Below, in pieces: positions 26,239 through 34,968 of a stretch of DNA of 64,000 nucleotides. Every line of letters starts with the position of its first letter. Position 1 is the stretch's first letter. This DNA comes from Priestia megaterium (GTDB taxonomy: Bacteria > Bacillota > Bacilli > Bacillales > Bacillaceae_H). The stretch lies in contig VTEF01000003.1 of NCBI GenBank assembly GCA_008180335.1, positions 62,001 through 126,000 on the forward strand, given 5' to 3'. The notes below the pieces were generated by a model that had not been told where the DNA came from, made no database searches, and saw only the letters and a program-made list of their open reading frames with translations. The position numbers and the translations under genes were made by a program.

Positions 26239-26820
26239 TTGTCTATAGAAAATAAAAAGCTAGTTGCGCTGTTAGATATTGAAACAACAGGCTTAAGCCC
26301 TCATAGTTGCGAAATCATTGAAATCGCAATTATGTTATGTTCGTATGATCAGCAAACAGGCGAGGTCAGAGAAATAATTGATGAGTACACAGGCTTTAAT
26401 ATGCCGTCTTTTCCTATTCAGCCATATATTACAAAACTAACAGGCATCACTAACGAAATGGTACGGAATGAGACGCTTAATGACGAAAAAATTATGGAGA
26501 TTTTACATCAAGCGGATGGAATTATTGCTCATAACGCTTCGTTTGATCGCGGATTTCTGATTCAACGGTATCCTGCATTGATTCATAAACGCTGGCACTG
26601 TTCAATGCGCTCTGTAAAGTGGACTGATTATGGATTTGAAAATAAGAAATTAACTACGCTTCTTGAAGGCTATCAAATTAAACGTGAAAATGCTCACCGT
26701 GCAATGGATGATGTCAAAGCAACTTTAGAGCTGCTGCAAAGAAAAAATCCAAAAGAAGATTATTATTTATTAGAAGTAATGCAGAAAACAATGAGCAAAC
26801 CAAAAATGAAATCTTCTTGA
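26239..26820 (+). CDS. DnaQ-like 3'-5' exonuclease (Pol III epsilon-type)
   Basis: A 193-residue DEDDh exonuclease. ExoI is LLDIETTGLSP (Asp13 and Glu15), ExoII is IIAHNASFDRGFL, and ExoIII is ENAHRAMDDVKAT, with the catalytic His and Asp. The length matches stand-alone proofreading-type exonucleases rather than a PolC domain. The start is a TTG with AGAGAGGA eight bases upstream; no in-frame ATG is nearby. It probably acts in DNA repair or RNA/DNA end trimming. The gene is monocistronic with a strong terminator. Confidence 0.88.
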   Translation: MSIENKKLVALLDIETTGLSPHSCEIIEIAIMLCSYDQQTGEVREIIDEYTGFNMPSFPIQPYITKLTGITNEMVRNETLNDEKIMEILHQADGIIAHNASFDRGFLIQRYPALIHKRWHCSMRSVKWTDYGFENKKLTTLLEGYQIKRENAHRAMDDVKATLELLQRKNPKEDYYLLEVMQKTMSKPKMKSS

Positions 26821-26830
26821 TTTAGTAAAA

Positions 26831-26863
26831 GCGCCCTTCTCTTTCACAGAAGGGCGTTTTTTA
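26831..26863 (+). terminator. Intrinsic terminator of the exonuclease gene
   Basis: CGCCCTTCT / AGAAGGGCG with a 7-base loop and six T, starting about ten bases after the stop. Confidence 0.85.
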
Positions 26864-27058
26864 AATTATTTGTATATATCTGGTACATGTCATCAAACTA
26901 TGTAAATGGAAGAAGATTTGTTTCTCTGTGGAATTTCACTGCAAATTCAATTAATAACGCTTTTTTAAAGTTATTGATAAGCTTTTGTAAAGCATTAATC
27001 TTTGTAGAATTTAAAAAGTAAGCTATAGTAAGTTAGTAATGATAAGGAGGTGCTTATT

Positions 27059-28171
27059 ATGAATATTCGAATATTATTGAGTGTAATTGGAGCTATAGGA
27101 GTATATAACTTACTAGTGTTTTACATTGGCTGGAACGGTTGGATATGGCTTACCCATATGACAAATATGACAAATATTTTTGTGTATAGTGCCATTGTTA
27201 TCTTTTTAGCCTATTCCTATGTTTTAAGTCGTCTGTTTCATTCCATTACCGTTTTTAAAGTCATTGGTTCATACTGGTTAGGCTTTCTTCAATACGCTGT
27301 TTTGTTTCTCCCGGTTTCTAATCTTGTTGTTTTTATCCTTTCTCAATCTTCTATCTCAATGCATCAAGCGATTCAATGGACTGGTGCAGGAACACTCTTT
27401 GTATTTGCAGCGATTTTTATATACGGTGCCTATAACGCTTATAGTCCCGTTATACGCAAATATAATATGACGATCCACAAAGAAAGTGGAAAGCATAACA
27501 CACTAAGAATTGCGATGGCTTCGGACATGCATTTTGGAACATTATCAGGTATAAACCATTTGCGCAAACTCGTTCACCATGTCAATCAAATAAAACCAGA
27601 TATCATTTTGTTGCCGGGCGATATCATTGACGACGATCCGACTCCTTTTATTGAAAAAAAGATGGATAAAGTAATGAGTGAAATGAATGCACCTCTTGGA
27701 GTATACGGAGTTTTAGGAAACCATGAATATTACGGAGGCAAGATTCCGGAGTTTCTTGCACAAATGAAAAAGATCAATATTCCGATCTTAATGGATGAAA
27801 TCATTAAAATCGATGAAAGCTTTTATCTGTTAGGAAGAAAAGATAAGACAGACCGAAGCCGCAAATCTTTTGAGGAGCTAGTAGATGGGCTTAATGAGAA
27901 TCTTCCTTTAATTGCAATGGACCATCAGCCGTCTTCCTTACAAGAAGCCGAAAAAAGTAATGTGGACTTATTACTGTGCGGTCATACTCATCGCGGCCAA
28001 ATGGCGCCAAATCACCTTATTACAAATCTAATCTTTGAATTAGACTGGGGTTATCAGAAGAAAAATGGATTTCATACTGTTGTATCATCTGGTTTTGGCT
28101 TCTGGGGTCCTCCTCTTCGTATAGGGAGCCGGTCTGAAATTATTCAAATTGATATTACATTTGTCTCATAG
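27059..28171 (+). CDS. Membrane-anchored metallophosphoesterase (YaeI/YkuE type)
   Basis: A 370-residue protein. The first ~150 residues hold four hydrophobic spans. The rest is a calcineurin-like phosphoesterase with all five blocks: ASDMHFG, LPGDIIDD, VLGNHEY, AMDHQP and LLCGHTHRGQ. Those residues bind two metals. Relatives act on lipid or membrane phosphoesters such as UDP-diacylglucosamine-type substrates, but the true substrate is unknown. AAGGAGG is eight bases before ATG 27059. A terminator follows at 28176. Confidence 0.88.
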   Translation: MNIRILLSVIGAIGVYNLLVFYIGWNGWIWLTHMTNMTNIFVYSAIVIFLAYSYVLSRLFHSITVFKVIGSYWLGFLQYAVLFLPVSNLVVFILSQSSISMHQAIQWTGAGTLFVFAAIFIYGAYNAYSPVIRKYNMTIHKESGKHNTLRIAMASDMHFGTLSGINHLRKLVHHVNQIKPDIILLPGDIIDDDPTPFIEKKMDKVMSEMNAPLGVYGVLGNHEYYGGKIPEFLAQMKKINIPILMDEIIKIDESFYLLGRKDKTDRSRKSFEELVDGLNENLPLIAMDHQPSSLQEAEKSNVDLLLCGHTHRGQMAPNHLITNLIFELDWGYQKKNGFHTVVSSGFGFWGPPLRIGSRSEIIQIDITFVS

Positions 28172-28175
28172 ACAT

Positions 28176-28214
28176 GAAAAAGGCATCCTCTTTATATAAT
28201 AGGAGGCCTTTTTT
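28176..28214 (+). terminator. Intrinsic terminator
   Basis: AAAAAGGC...CCTC and GAGG...GCCTTTTTT form an interrupted stem with a ~11-base loop and a T tail. It starts five bases after the phosphoesterase stop. Confidence 0.8.
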
Positions 28215-28279
28215 AATAGAACTACTTCTCAAATTCATTGCTGTATTTGTTTACATGAAAGATTTTCTATATAGGTTAT

Positions 28280-28957
28280 TCATTCACTTTTTGGAGTATA
28301 AAAAGGGTTTTTCCATTCCATAAGTGTACCGTAATTGCAGGACTGTTCATCTTCTAAATAGTTAGCTACGACTTTAAACGGCATTCTCCCGCACCGAAGG
28401 AGAAAGGTAATCACAGGATCTTTTAATTGTCCTTGTAAAAGAGCTTCTATATATTGTTCTGGTTTCATGTCATGTGCATATTTATGATAACCTGGCATTC
28501 TCCCGCCGCCTAACAATCGTTCTACTCCGTAATGAATCGCAACCTCGTACATTGATAGCATCAACCATTTGCCTAGCCCTAGTTTTCGATAGACAGGGCT
28601 GACACTAATATCGACAATATAAAGTGTATTTCCATCAGGCTTGTGGTTGCGAATATAACCATTATCGGTGACCTCTTCCCAAGTATGATCTGGTTGACTA
28701 GGGTTAAATTCAACTAATAGTCCTGTCACCGACCCCGTTATTCGCCCATGAATCTCAATACATAAAGCTCCATCAGGGAAAAGAGTAACATGGTTGTTTA
28801 ATTGCTCTCTATTCCACCACAATTCAGGAGGAAAAGGTGGCGGAAAGCTCTCTTGCTGGATTCGAATTAACTCACCAAAGTCTTTTGGCTCATAATTGCG
28901 AATTACTGCTGGAACAGGCCGGTCTTGATCAAAAACAAAGAACTCTTTTCGATACAC
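28280..28957 (-). CDS. GNAT-family N-acetyltransferase
   Basis: A 225-residue protein with GNAT motif A: LYIVDISVSPVYRKLGLGKWLM (V-x-P-x-x-R-x-x-G-x-G acetyl-CoA loop, slightly modified). A long C-terminal extension follows, LLGGGRMPGYHKYAHDMKPEQYIEALLQ. This ...GGRxPGY...M..E.Y...V..G...DP(V)xxF extension is the form seen in GNAT proteins associated with carbon-nitrogen hydrolases, where the acetyltransferase sits beside an amidase. The only such amidase in this window is at 14223, far away. The start is GTG with GGGGGAA nine bases upstream. Confidence 0.85.
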   Translation of the reverse strand: MYRKEFFVFDQDRPVPAVIRNYEPKDFGELIRIQQESFPPPFPPELWWNREQLNNHVTLFPDGALCIEIHGRITGSVTGLLVEFNPSQPDHTWEEVTDNGYIRNHKPDGNTLYIVDISVSPVYRKLGLGKWLMLSMYEVAIHYGVERLLGGGRMPGYHKYAHDMKPEQYIEALLQGQLKDPVITFLLRCGRMPFKVVANYLEDEQSCNYGTLMEWKNPFYTPKSE

Positions 28958-29167
28958 AATTATTCCCCCTTAAATAAATATCTGTGCGGCAACTCCTTGT
29001 TATTGCTAAAAACCCGTTTTCATAAACTCGATATAATAACACGAAGTTCAAATCAGCAATCACAATCATACCTTGATTCATTTCATCTCCAGTTATATAT
29101 ATTAAAAGAATCTTGAGCAATATACTTAATTGTAACTGTTTCAGCGGAAATTCAGCTATTTTTAAAC

Positions 29168-29200
29168 AAAAAAAGCATCCGAAAAACGGATGCTTTTCCA
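29168..29200 (-). terminator. Intrinsic terminator
   Basis: AAAAGCATCCG / CGGATGCTTTT with a 5-base loop; the T-rich side is on the minus strand. It lies about 30 bases past the stop of the coiled-coil gene at 29227. Confidence 0.8.
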
Positions 29201-29226
29201 CATTATATTTTTGTGTTTTATATAGC

Positions 29227-29445
29227 TTAAAATTCATCAGCTAACTTTTTCGCTCGAGCTGCTAATTGCTCTTTTTGACCCTCTAACTCAGCTAAGACCG
29301 TAAGATTTTCTGGATTATCTGGTTCCTCTACTAGCTTTTCTGATGTGGTAACAAGAGATTCTGAAACCTTAATTAATTTTCTGTTCACTTCTTTTTGCTG
29401 GTTTAAGTTCACTAATTCCCGTTTAACTTTTGCTATATTATTCAT
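29227..29445 (-). CDS. Small coiled-coil hypothetical protein
   Basis: A 72-residue, highly charged helical protein (MNNIAKVKRELVNLNQQKEVNRKLI...LEGQKEQLAARAKKLADEF) with heptad-like spacing of Leu/Val. GAGGAGG lies six bases before ATG 29445; the longer upstream frame is unlikely. There are no catalytic motifs and no family I recognise. It is expressed as a single gene with its own terminator. Confidence 0.6.
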   Translation of the reverse strand: MNNIAKVKRELVNLNQQKEVNRKLIKVSESLVTTSEKLVEEPDNPENLTVLAELEGQKEQLAARAKKLADEF

Positions 29446-29625
29446 TATCTCTTCCTCCTCATTCAAACAAAGCATTGTATACTTGATTACACACAAAAAA
29501 TTATTATAAATCTTTTGTTTTCTATCTACCCAGCAACACACCTTTTTTAAACGTAATTAGCAAACAAGCAGTTCAGCGCTTTCTAGTGAACAGGTTCAGC
29601 TATGTCTCTTTTCAGTACAAACTAG

Positions 29626-30129
29626 TTAAGCAATCAAATCATACAATTGGCGGTAAATCCCAGCAATTTCATTCATCTTCATTCGCACTAATCCGCTCGA
29701 AGAAGGCGCAACAAAATCGATTACGCCTGAAACAACAGATGTTCGTTGAATTCCCCAAGCTACATTTCTTTTTTTGCTGTATTGTTGATAAACACCTTTT
29801 CCGACGAAGCAAACAACTTTTGGTTTATAATGCTCAATTTTATTGATTAACTGTTCGCGCCCCTCTTGATATTCTTCAGTTGTAATATCAGCGGCTGCTT
29901 TTGTAGGTCTTTCGACAATGTTGGTTAAGCCGTATCCTAATTCTAATAACGTAGCATCTTCACTAGGATGGTACTTTCGAGGTGTTAAACCCGATTGATG
30001 CAAAATGGTCCAGAAGCGATTATTGGGATTAGCAAAATGATGCCCTGTTTCACTTGAACGAATACTAGGGTTAAATCCTACAAATAACACAGTTAAATTT
30101 TCTTTTATATGGTCGCGAACCAACTCCAT
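29626..30129 (-). CDS. mug: G/U mismatch-specific uracil-DNA glycosylase
   Basis: A 167-residue protein with the Mug signatures. GFNPSIRSSETGHHFANPNNRFW holds the G-x-N-P-S active-site loop with Asn and the F-A-N-P-x-N-R-F-W block. VAPSSSGL is the intercalation loop (N-P-S-G-L in E. coli). The enzyme removes uracil or ethenocytosine from mismatches to G in base-excision repair. The TNIVERPTKAAADIT segment is also typical. It lies downstream of cwlO in the same direction? No: both are on the minus strand and the cwlO terminator separates them. Confidence 0.92.
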   Translation of the reverse strand: MELVRDHIKENLTVLFVGFNPSIRSSETGHHFANPNNRFWTILHQSGLTPRKYHPSEDATLLELGYGLTNIVERPTKAAADITTEEYQEGREQLINKIEHYKPKVVCFVGKGVYQQYSKKRNVAWGIQRTSVVSGVIDFVAPSSSGLVRMKMNEIAGIYRQLYDLIA

Positions 30130-30146
30130 GTCATGTACCTCCTACT

Positions 30147-30180
30147 AAAAAATCATCCATTTAGTATGGATGATTTTTTA
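30147..30180 (-). terminator. Intrinsic terminator of cwlO
   Basis: A perfect AAAAAATCATCCAT / ATGGATGATTTTTT stem with a 5-base loop, 13 bases past the cwlO stop. Confidence 0.9.
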
Positions 30181-30192
30181 AAATATATACGA

Positions 30193-31536
30193 TTAAATAC
30201 GGATAACGCGTCCGTTAAATTTTTCAGCCCAATATCCGCTGCTCATATTAGCAATTGCAACACCAGTCGAACTTTGAGATCCGATGAATTTGCCGTTTCC
30301 TACATAAATTCCAACATGGCCATCTTTTTTATACGTATCAAAGAATACTAAATCACCTGGCTTCATTTGGCTTGCTGACACTTGAGTTCCAACATGCTTT
30401 AATGATTCAGTACTTACAGAGCCACGCGCTCCCAATTGAATGCCGACTTGTGAATATGCCCAGTGAACAAATGCAGAGCAATCAAAGAAGCCTCGGTTAA
30501 TATCCGCTTGTGTGCGTCCGCCTCCAAAAACATAGGCAGAATTTCCAATCCAACGATTTCCAACCGTTACGACATTGGTTGATTTAGGAGGTGGCGTTTG
30601 AGCAGACTCCACTATTTTGTTGCTGCTTTCTTTTGTTTCATTTTTACTTGCTGAATCTTCTGTTTTTGTTTTTACTTCAGTATGTTCTTCGCTTGCAGAC
30701 TGAGTAGCTTGCACTAATTTTGTTTGCTCTTGTTGTTCTTTTTGTTTTTGTAAAGCGGCAGCTTCTGCTTCACGCTGTTGTGTAATTGAAGCATCAAGCG
30801 TTGTTTGTTCGTTTGCAAGAGAATGCTCTTGTTGCTCTAAAGAAGCGGTTAAACTTGCGTTTTTTGCTTTCTTCTCTTCTAACTGAGCTACTAGTGAATC
30901 TTGCTGTTCTTTTTGCTCAGCTAAGTGAGCATTCATAGCATCGAGTTCCACTTTCATATTTTCTAAGTCTGCTAGTTTTTCTTTTACGTCTGATTGTTTA
31001 CTTTTGAGGTTGTCTTGCATCTCTTTTGTTTCAGTTAAAATGTTGCGGTCAGCTCCCATAATTGTAGAAACCGCTAATGTACGGTCAACAAAATCACTAA
31101 AGCTTGAAGACCCAAGAAGCACTTGGATGTACTCAACATTTCCGCCGCTTTCTTGAAGAGCACGAGCCCGTTCTTTTAAGATTTCGTTGCGTTCACTTAG
31201 TTTTTCTTCGAGCAGCTTAATTTCTTTTTCAAGCTTGTTCACTTTAGCAGCTGTCTCTTTAATATTATTCTCTGTTTCACGTGCTTTTTTGTTATTTTCT
31301 TCTGCTGCTAATTTTAAACGGTCAATTTGTAAGACAAGTTTTTCTTGCTCCGCTTGTAAGCGACTAAGTTCTTCATTGGCACTTGAAAGCTTATTTTGTA
31401 TGTCTTTCCGCTGATCTTGAATTTGTGTTTTTTCCGTTTCCATTTGTTCGATTGTAGCTGCATATGCTGGGCTAGAAAGCACACCGCTCAATCCAAGTAA
31501 AACTGCTGTATTCATTAAAAGCTTTTTCTTATTCAA
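30193..31536 (-). CDS. cwlO: CwlO-type peptidoglycan DL-endopeptidase
   Basis: A 447-residue secreted protein. A signal peptide ends near AYA (residue ~26). Residues 28-260 form a long coiled coil with the CwlO landmark LKERARALQESGGNVEYIQVLLGSSSFSDFV. A low-complexity Gln/Ser/Thr/Glu linker follows. The C-terminal NlpC/P60 domain holds the catalytic Cys in FFDCSAFVHWAYSQ and His in GHVGIYVGNG. CwlO cleaves D-glutamate-diaminopimelate bonds during side-wall elongation and is activated by FtsEX through its coiled coil. A 180-base leader and a good -10 (TATAAT near 31720, minus strand) lie upstream. Confidence 0.93.
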   Translation of the reverse strand: MNKKKLLMNTAVLLGLSGVLSSPAYAATIEQMETEKTQIQDQRKDIQNKLSSANEELSRLQAEQEKLVLQIDRLKLAAEENNKKARETENNIKETAAKVNKLEKEIKLLEEKLSERNEILKERARALQESGGNVEYIQVLLGSSSFSDFVDRTLAVSTIMGADRNILTETKEMQDNLKSKQSDVKEKLADLENMKVELDAMNAHLAEQKEQQDSLVAQLEEKKAKNASLTASLEQQEHSLANEQTTLDASITQQREAEAAALQKQKEQQEQTKLVQATQSASEEHTEVKTKTEDSASKNETKESSNKIVESAQTPPPKSTNVVTVGNRWIGNSAYVFGGGRTQADINRGFFDCSAFVHWAYSQVGIQLGARGSVSTESLKHVGTQVSASQMKPGDLVFFDTYKKDGHVGIYVGNGKFIGSQSSTGVAIANMSSGYWAEKFNGRVIRI

Positions 31537-31859
31537 CGTCTATTCCTCCAAATTTCAATTCCGCTACATCCGTTCAATTACTCTATAGGCACATACTTAA
31601 CGACTATGTATTGCTATGAAAATAGGATGATTTATTATGAATCTATTAGATTATCTTAGATATTATTTTCTTTTTTGTCGAAAAATAGCTAAATATGGTG
31701 ATTTAACCTAAGAAAATTATACCATGAGTGCTAAATAAAAAAAGAATAACTATATTAAATTTATATTTCAGAAATGTAACAAAAAAAGAATCCCTCATAA
31801 AAAGGAATTCATTTTTTCGTTTCAAATAAAGCCTTGATAAAAACTTTTATCCGCTTCTA
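31537..31859. other. Intergenic: cwlO leader and a terminator
   Basis: It holds the cwlO 5' region (a TATAAT-like -10 at about 31718-31723, minus strand) and, at 31779-31815, the terminator of the HemD-like gene (GAATTCCT/AGGGATTC followed by seven T on the minus strand). No gene is present. Confidence 0.5.
31779..31815 (-). terminator. Intrinsic terminator of the HemD-like gene
   Basis: GAATTCCT pairs with AGGGATTC (one mismatch), followed by T7 on the minus strand, 45 bases past the stop. Confidence 0.65.
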
Positions 31860-32687
31860 TCATTTATCTTCATCCTCTTTCTTAACAGACTGATAATATT
31901 GTTCTAAAGCTACAATCGCACTGCCCATTCTCTCTTGAGTTGGAACAACGATCCGGCCAATCCCTTCTTCTTTAAGAGCCGCAGCAGTTACTTTACCCAC
32001 AGCAACTGCTACAACGTTCGTTTGAAAAGCTTTAATGAGGTCAGCATCAACGCCTTTATCTCTTGCATATGTAAATAAAAATCGCGCTTGGGGAGCACTA
32101 GTAAAGTTAACAGCATCAATTTGGCCGTTAAGTATTTCCTGAACTAACTGCGCCACGATTTCTTCCTTTGGCGGAACGTGTTGATATGGAAGAATTTCTT
32201 TAAATTGTGCATTTTGTTTCTCCAAAAAATCAATTAGTTTTGGCGCTGGGTCTCCATGCAGTTGTAGGGCCACTTTGCATTCCGTTAAATCATAAGACTT
32301 TAACGCTCTTATAAGTCCTGCCGTACTGCCATCGTCATCTCGTACAGCAGGTATTATTTCTAATTTCTTTAGCATATTAACGGTTTTGTAGCCGCGGGCT
32401 GCAACATTTGCTTGCTTAATTGCAGAAAGAAATTCACTTCCAACTCCAATTTTATCTGCTGTTTTATATAAAGTTTCAACGCCAATACCTGTTGTGAAAA
32501 TAAACCAGTCGTAATTATCTTCTACAAGTTTTCGAATATCAGCCTCTAAATTAGAATCATCTAAAAAAATGGTCCCTTGTGCAGGTCGAGCGAGAGGAAT
32601 TCCACCAAGATTACTTACAATTTTACTGATTTCTTCAAGTTTTCTTTGCCCTGCTAGTGCAATTCTTTTTCCTTCTAATCGTTTCAA
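31860..32687 (-). CDS. Uroporphyrinogen-III synthase-like (HemD family) protein
   Basis: A 275-residue protein with the HemD two-lobe pattern. LEGKRIALAGQRKLEEISKIVSNLGG opens lobe 1 and DWFIFTTGIGVETLY is the conserved '...FTSxNGV..f' region. The second lobe has VNFTSAPQARFLF and VAVAVGKVTAAALKEEGIGRIVVP (G-x-x-T-x-x-x-L...G). TTG 32687 with GGGAGG seven bases upstream is the best start, dropping 25 upstream residues of poor quality. No other heme genes are adjacent, so it is an orphan paralogue; HemD itself normally sits in hemAXCDBL. It could act in another tetrapyrrole step or be regulatory. Confidence 0.8.
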   Translation of the reverse strand: MKRLEGKRIALAGQRKLEEISKIVSNLGGIPLARPAQGTIFLDDSNLEADIRKLVEDNYDWFIFTTGIGVETLYKTADKIGVGSEFLSAIKQANVAARGYKTVNMLKKLEIIPAVRDDDGSTAGLIRALKSYDLTECKVALQLHGDPAPKLIDFLEKQNAQFKEILPYQHVPPKEEIVAQLVQEILNGQIDAVNFTSAPQARFLFTYARDKGVDADLIKAFQTNVVAVAVGKVTAAALKEEGIGRIVVPTQERMGSAIVALEQYYQSVKKEDEDK

Positions 32688-32762
32688 TTGTCTACCTCCC
32701 CGTAATTTCAATGATGATGTTACTATATCATTTTTTCGAATAGAAAGATAAATGATTTTCAC

Positions 32763-33150
32763 TTTAAGAATGAATGATCCCGTCCTTAAGAATAAAGTTA
32801 CTAATTTGTTGCTTTATAGCAGTCATGCTTGCACATCAAGCTGTTCTGCCATTAACTAATCGAATTGCAAAAGTCCTATTTCTTTAAGTGACCTAACTAT
32901 GTCGTGAAAAGTCGTTTTCCGAATATCTGTGTGTTTTATCATTTCATAAAAGGAACAGTAAGATATTTGAAACGATACAATTGCACGACTGAACTATATC
33001 TATTAGCCTACTGTTCATTTTTACAAAAGGAGAAAGGTCACTCTGACTTAGCAGGCTGTCATATTAATTTTTAGGAAAAAAGATGCAAATTATTTTTTGT
33101 TTTTGTAATCGCTTTCTTTTGGTGATATATTTCAAATTGTAGTTAAATTA
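32763..33150. other. Intergenic with a possible HTH-protein fragment
   Basis: About 390 bp without an intact gene. On the minus strand 32856-32985, one frame reads SYCSFYEMIKHTDIRKTTFHDIVRSLKEIGLLQFD before a stop. This looks like a winged helix-turn-helix end (..IRKTTFHDIVRSLKEIGLL). No start or ribosome binding site is seen, and it may be a regulator relic. The amylase promoter region begins after about 33100. Confidence 0.3.
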
Positions 33151-33174
33151 TGCAAACGATTGCAAACGATTGAG
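33151..33174 (+). promoter_or_regulatory. Tandem cre-like (CcpA) sites before the amylase gene
   Basis: TGCAAACGAT occurs twice in a row. The first copy completes the palindrome TGCAAACGATTGCA (33151-33164), which fits the catabolite-responsive element consensus TGWAANCGNTNWCA apart from the third base. The second copy reads TGCAAACGATTGAG and overlaps the ribosome binding site. The position, between promoter and start codon, suits CcpA-mediated glucose repression of the amylase. Confidence 0.7.
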
Positions 33175-33186
33175 GAGGAATTCAAG

Positions 33187-34746
33187 ATGAAGATGAAAAA
33201 ATGGTCTGCAGCAGCCCTGTCAATACCATTAGCTATTAGTTTATCAACTGGAGTAAATGCGGAATCAATACATAACAATAAAGCAATGAATAATAAAAAT
33301 GGTGTGTTTTATGAAATCTATGTCAATTCTTTTTACGATTCAAACAGCGATGGTCATGGCGATCTAAAAGGAATTATGAAAAAGCTCGACTACTTAAATG
33401 ATGGTAACAGAAAAACAGATCATGATCTTCAAGTAAATGGCGTTTGGCTGATGCCGATTAACGTTTCGCCAAGTTATCATAAATATGATGTGACAGATTA
33501 CTATAACATTGATCCTCAATACGGAAGTTTGGAAGATTTTCGTAAGTTAATGAAAGAAGCAGATAAACGGAATGTTAAAGTGGTCATGGATCTTGTTGTT
33601 AACCATACGAGCAGTGAGCACCCGTGGTTTATCGATGCGCTTAATAATAAAAATAGTAAATATCGAGACTATTATATTTGGGCTGATGAACAGACAGATT
33701 TAAATGAAAAAGGTTCATGGGGACAGCAAGTATGGCATAAGGCTCCGAATGGCGACTATTTCTACGGGACATTTTGGGAAGGAATGCCTGATTTAAATTA
33801 CGACAACCCTAAAGTACGTGATGAAATGATTAAAATCGGAAAGTTTTGGCTTAACCAAGGAGTCGATGGTTTCCGCCTCGATGCTGCTCTGCACATTTTT
33901 AAAGGCGAAACACCAGAAGGAGCACAAAAAAATATTACATGGTGGAATGAATTCCGCGATGCAATGAAACAGACAAACCCTAATGCTTATTTAGTAGGCG
34001 AGGTTTGGGATCAGCCGGATGTAGTTGCGCCTTATTATCAATCGCTTGACTCCCTTTTTAACTTTGATTTAGCTGGGAAAATTGTTAATTCTGTTAAAGC
34101 TGGGAAAGATCAAGGTGTAGCGATAGCGGCATCTGCAACTGATGAATTATTTAAATCCTACAATCCAAACAAAATTGATGCTACATTTTTAACAAACCAT
34201 GATCAAAATCGAGTTATGAGCGAATTAAATGGCAATGTCAATAAAGCAAAATCGGCTGCATCTATTCTTTTAACACTTCCAGGCAATCCATTTATCTATT
34301 ATGGCGAAGAAATTGGAATGACTGGCCAAAAGCCTGATGAACTCATTCGTGAACCGTTCCGCTGGTACGAAGGTGACGGAAAAGGTCAAACAAGCTGGGA
34401 AAAAACCGTATACAATGTAGGGCATAATGGTGTATCCGTAGAGGCGCAAACTTATCAAAAAGATTCTCTTCTAAGTCATTATCGTGAAATGATTCGTGTT
34501 CGCCAACAACATGATGAACTTGTATACGGAAATTTAGAATCTATTCAAGTGAACAGCTCACAAGTAGTAGCCTATAACCGCACTTATAAAAATAAAACGA
34601 TTCAAGTGTATCATAATATTTCAGACAAGCCCGTTACATTAAAGATTTCACGCAAAGGAAAACTTATCTTTGCCAGTGAAAAAGGTGCGAAAAAAGAGAA
34701 AACACAACTCGTCATCCCTGCTAACACAACGGTTTTGATGAAATAA
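33187..34746 (+). CDS. Secreted alpha-amylase, GH13
   Basis: A 519-residue protein very similar to the classical Bacillus megaterium alpha-amylase (520 residues). A signal peptide ends at GVNA (residue 25). Catalytic residues are Asp232 ([11 protein letters not shown]), Glu272 (LVGEVWDQP) and Asp339 (LTNHDQNR), with [11 protein letters not shown] as conserved region I. Start ATG 33187 follows GAGGAGG. The C-terminal beta domain ends NTTVLMK, as in the B. megaterium enzyme. It degrades external starch or maltodextrin. Tandem cre-like sites sit just upstream, and a long terminator follows at 34821. Confidence 0.95.
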   Translation: MKMKKWSAAALSIPLAISLSTGVNAESIHNNKAMNNKNGVFYEIYVNSFYDSNSDGHGDLKGIMKKLDYLNDGNRKTDHDLQVNGVWLMPINVSPSYHKYDVTDYYNIDPQYGSLEDFRKLMKEADKRNVKVVMDLVVNHTSSEHPWFIDALNNKNSKYRDYYIWADEQTDLNEKGSWGQQVWHKAPNGDYFYGTFWEGMPDLNYDNPKVRDEMIKIGKFWLNQGVDGFRLDAALHIFKGETPEGAQKNITWWNEFRDAMKQTNPNAYLVGEVWDQPDVVAPYYQSLDSLFNFDLAGKIVNSVKAGKDQGVAIAASATDELFKSYNPNKIDATFLTNHDQNRVMSELNGNVNKAKSAASILLTLPGNPFIYYGEEIGMTGQKPDELIREPFRWYEGDGKGQTSWEKTVYNVGHNGVSVEAQTYQKDSLLSHYREMIRVRQQHDELVYGNLESIQVNSSQVVAYNRTYKNKTIQVYHNISDKPVTLKISRKGKLIFASEKGAKKEKTQLVIPANTTVLMK

Positions 34747-34820
34747 AGTGAAAATTCCAACAGTGAAGACTATTAGCCCGTAACGATTGTTAGTTGAACC
34801 AAAGAGACCGGATAAAATAA

Positions 34821-34876
34821 GAAGAACACCTCTTATTCTCTTTAGCAGCTGCGAATAGAAGAGGTGTTTTCTTATT
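34821..34876 (+). terminator. Intrinsic terminator of the amylase gene
   Basis: AGAACACCTCTTATTC pairs with GAATAGAAGAGGTGTTTTCT (one bulge) around a ~12-base loop, ending in a T-rich run. Confidence 0.75.
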
Positions 34877-34968
34877 TACAGAATTCCGCTGTTTTTTACT
34901 AATTTAGAGAAAAGACAAATAGCTCTTTTTCCTGTATTAAATAAAACAGTTCTATCTCCTTTTGAAGA

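Noticed and set aside
31537-31790. WalR binding site upstream of cwlO
   Set aside because: Only one TGTAAC half-site is present, on the wrong strand and without the second half at the required spacing.
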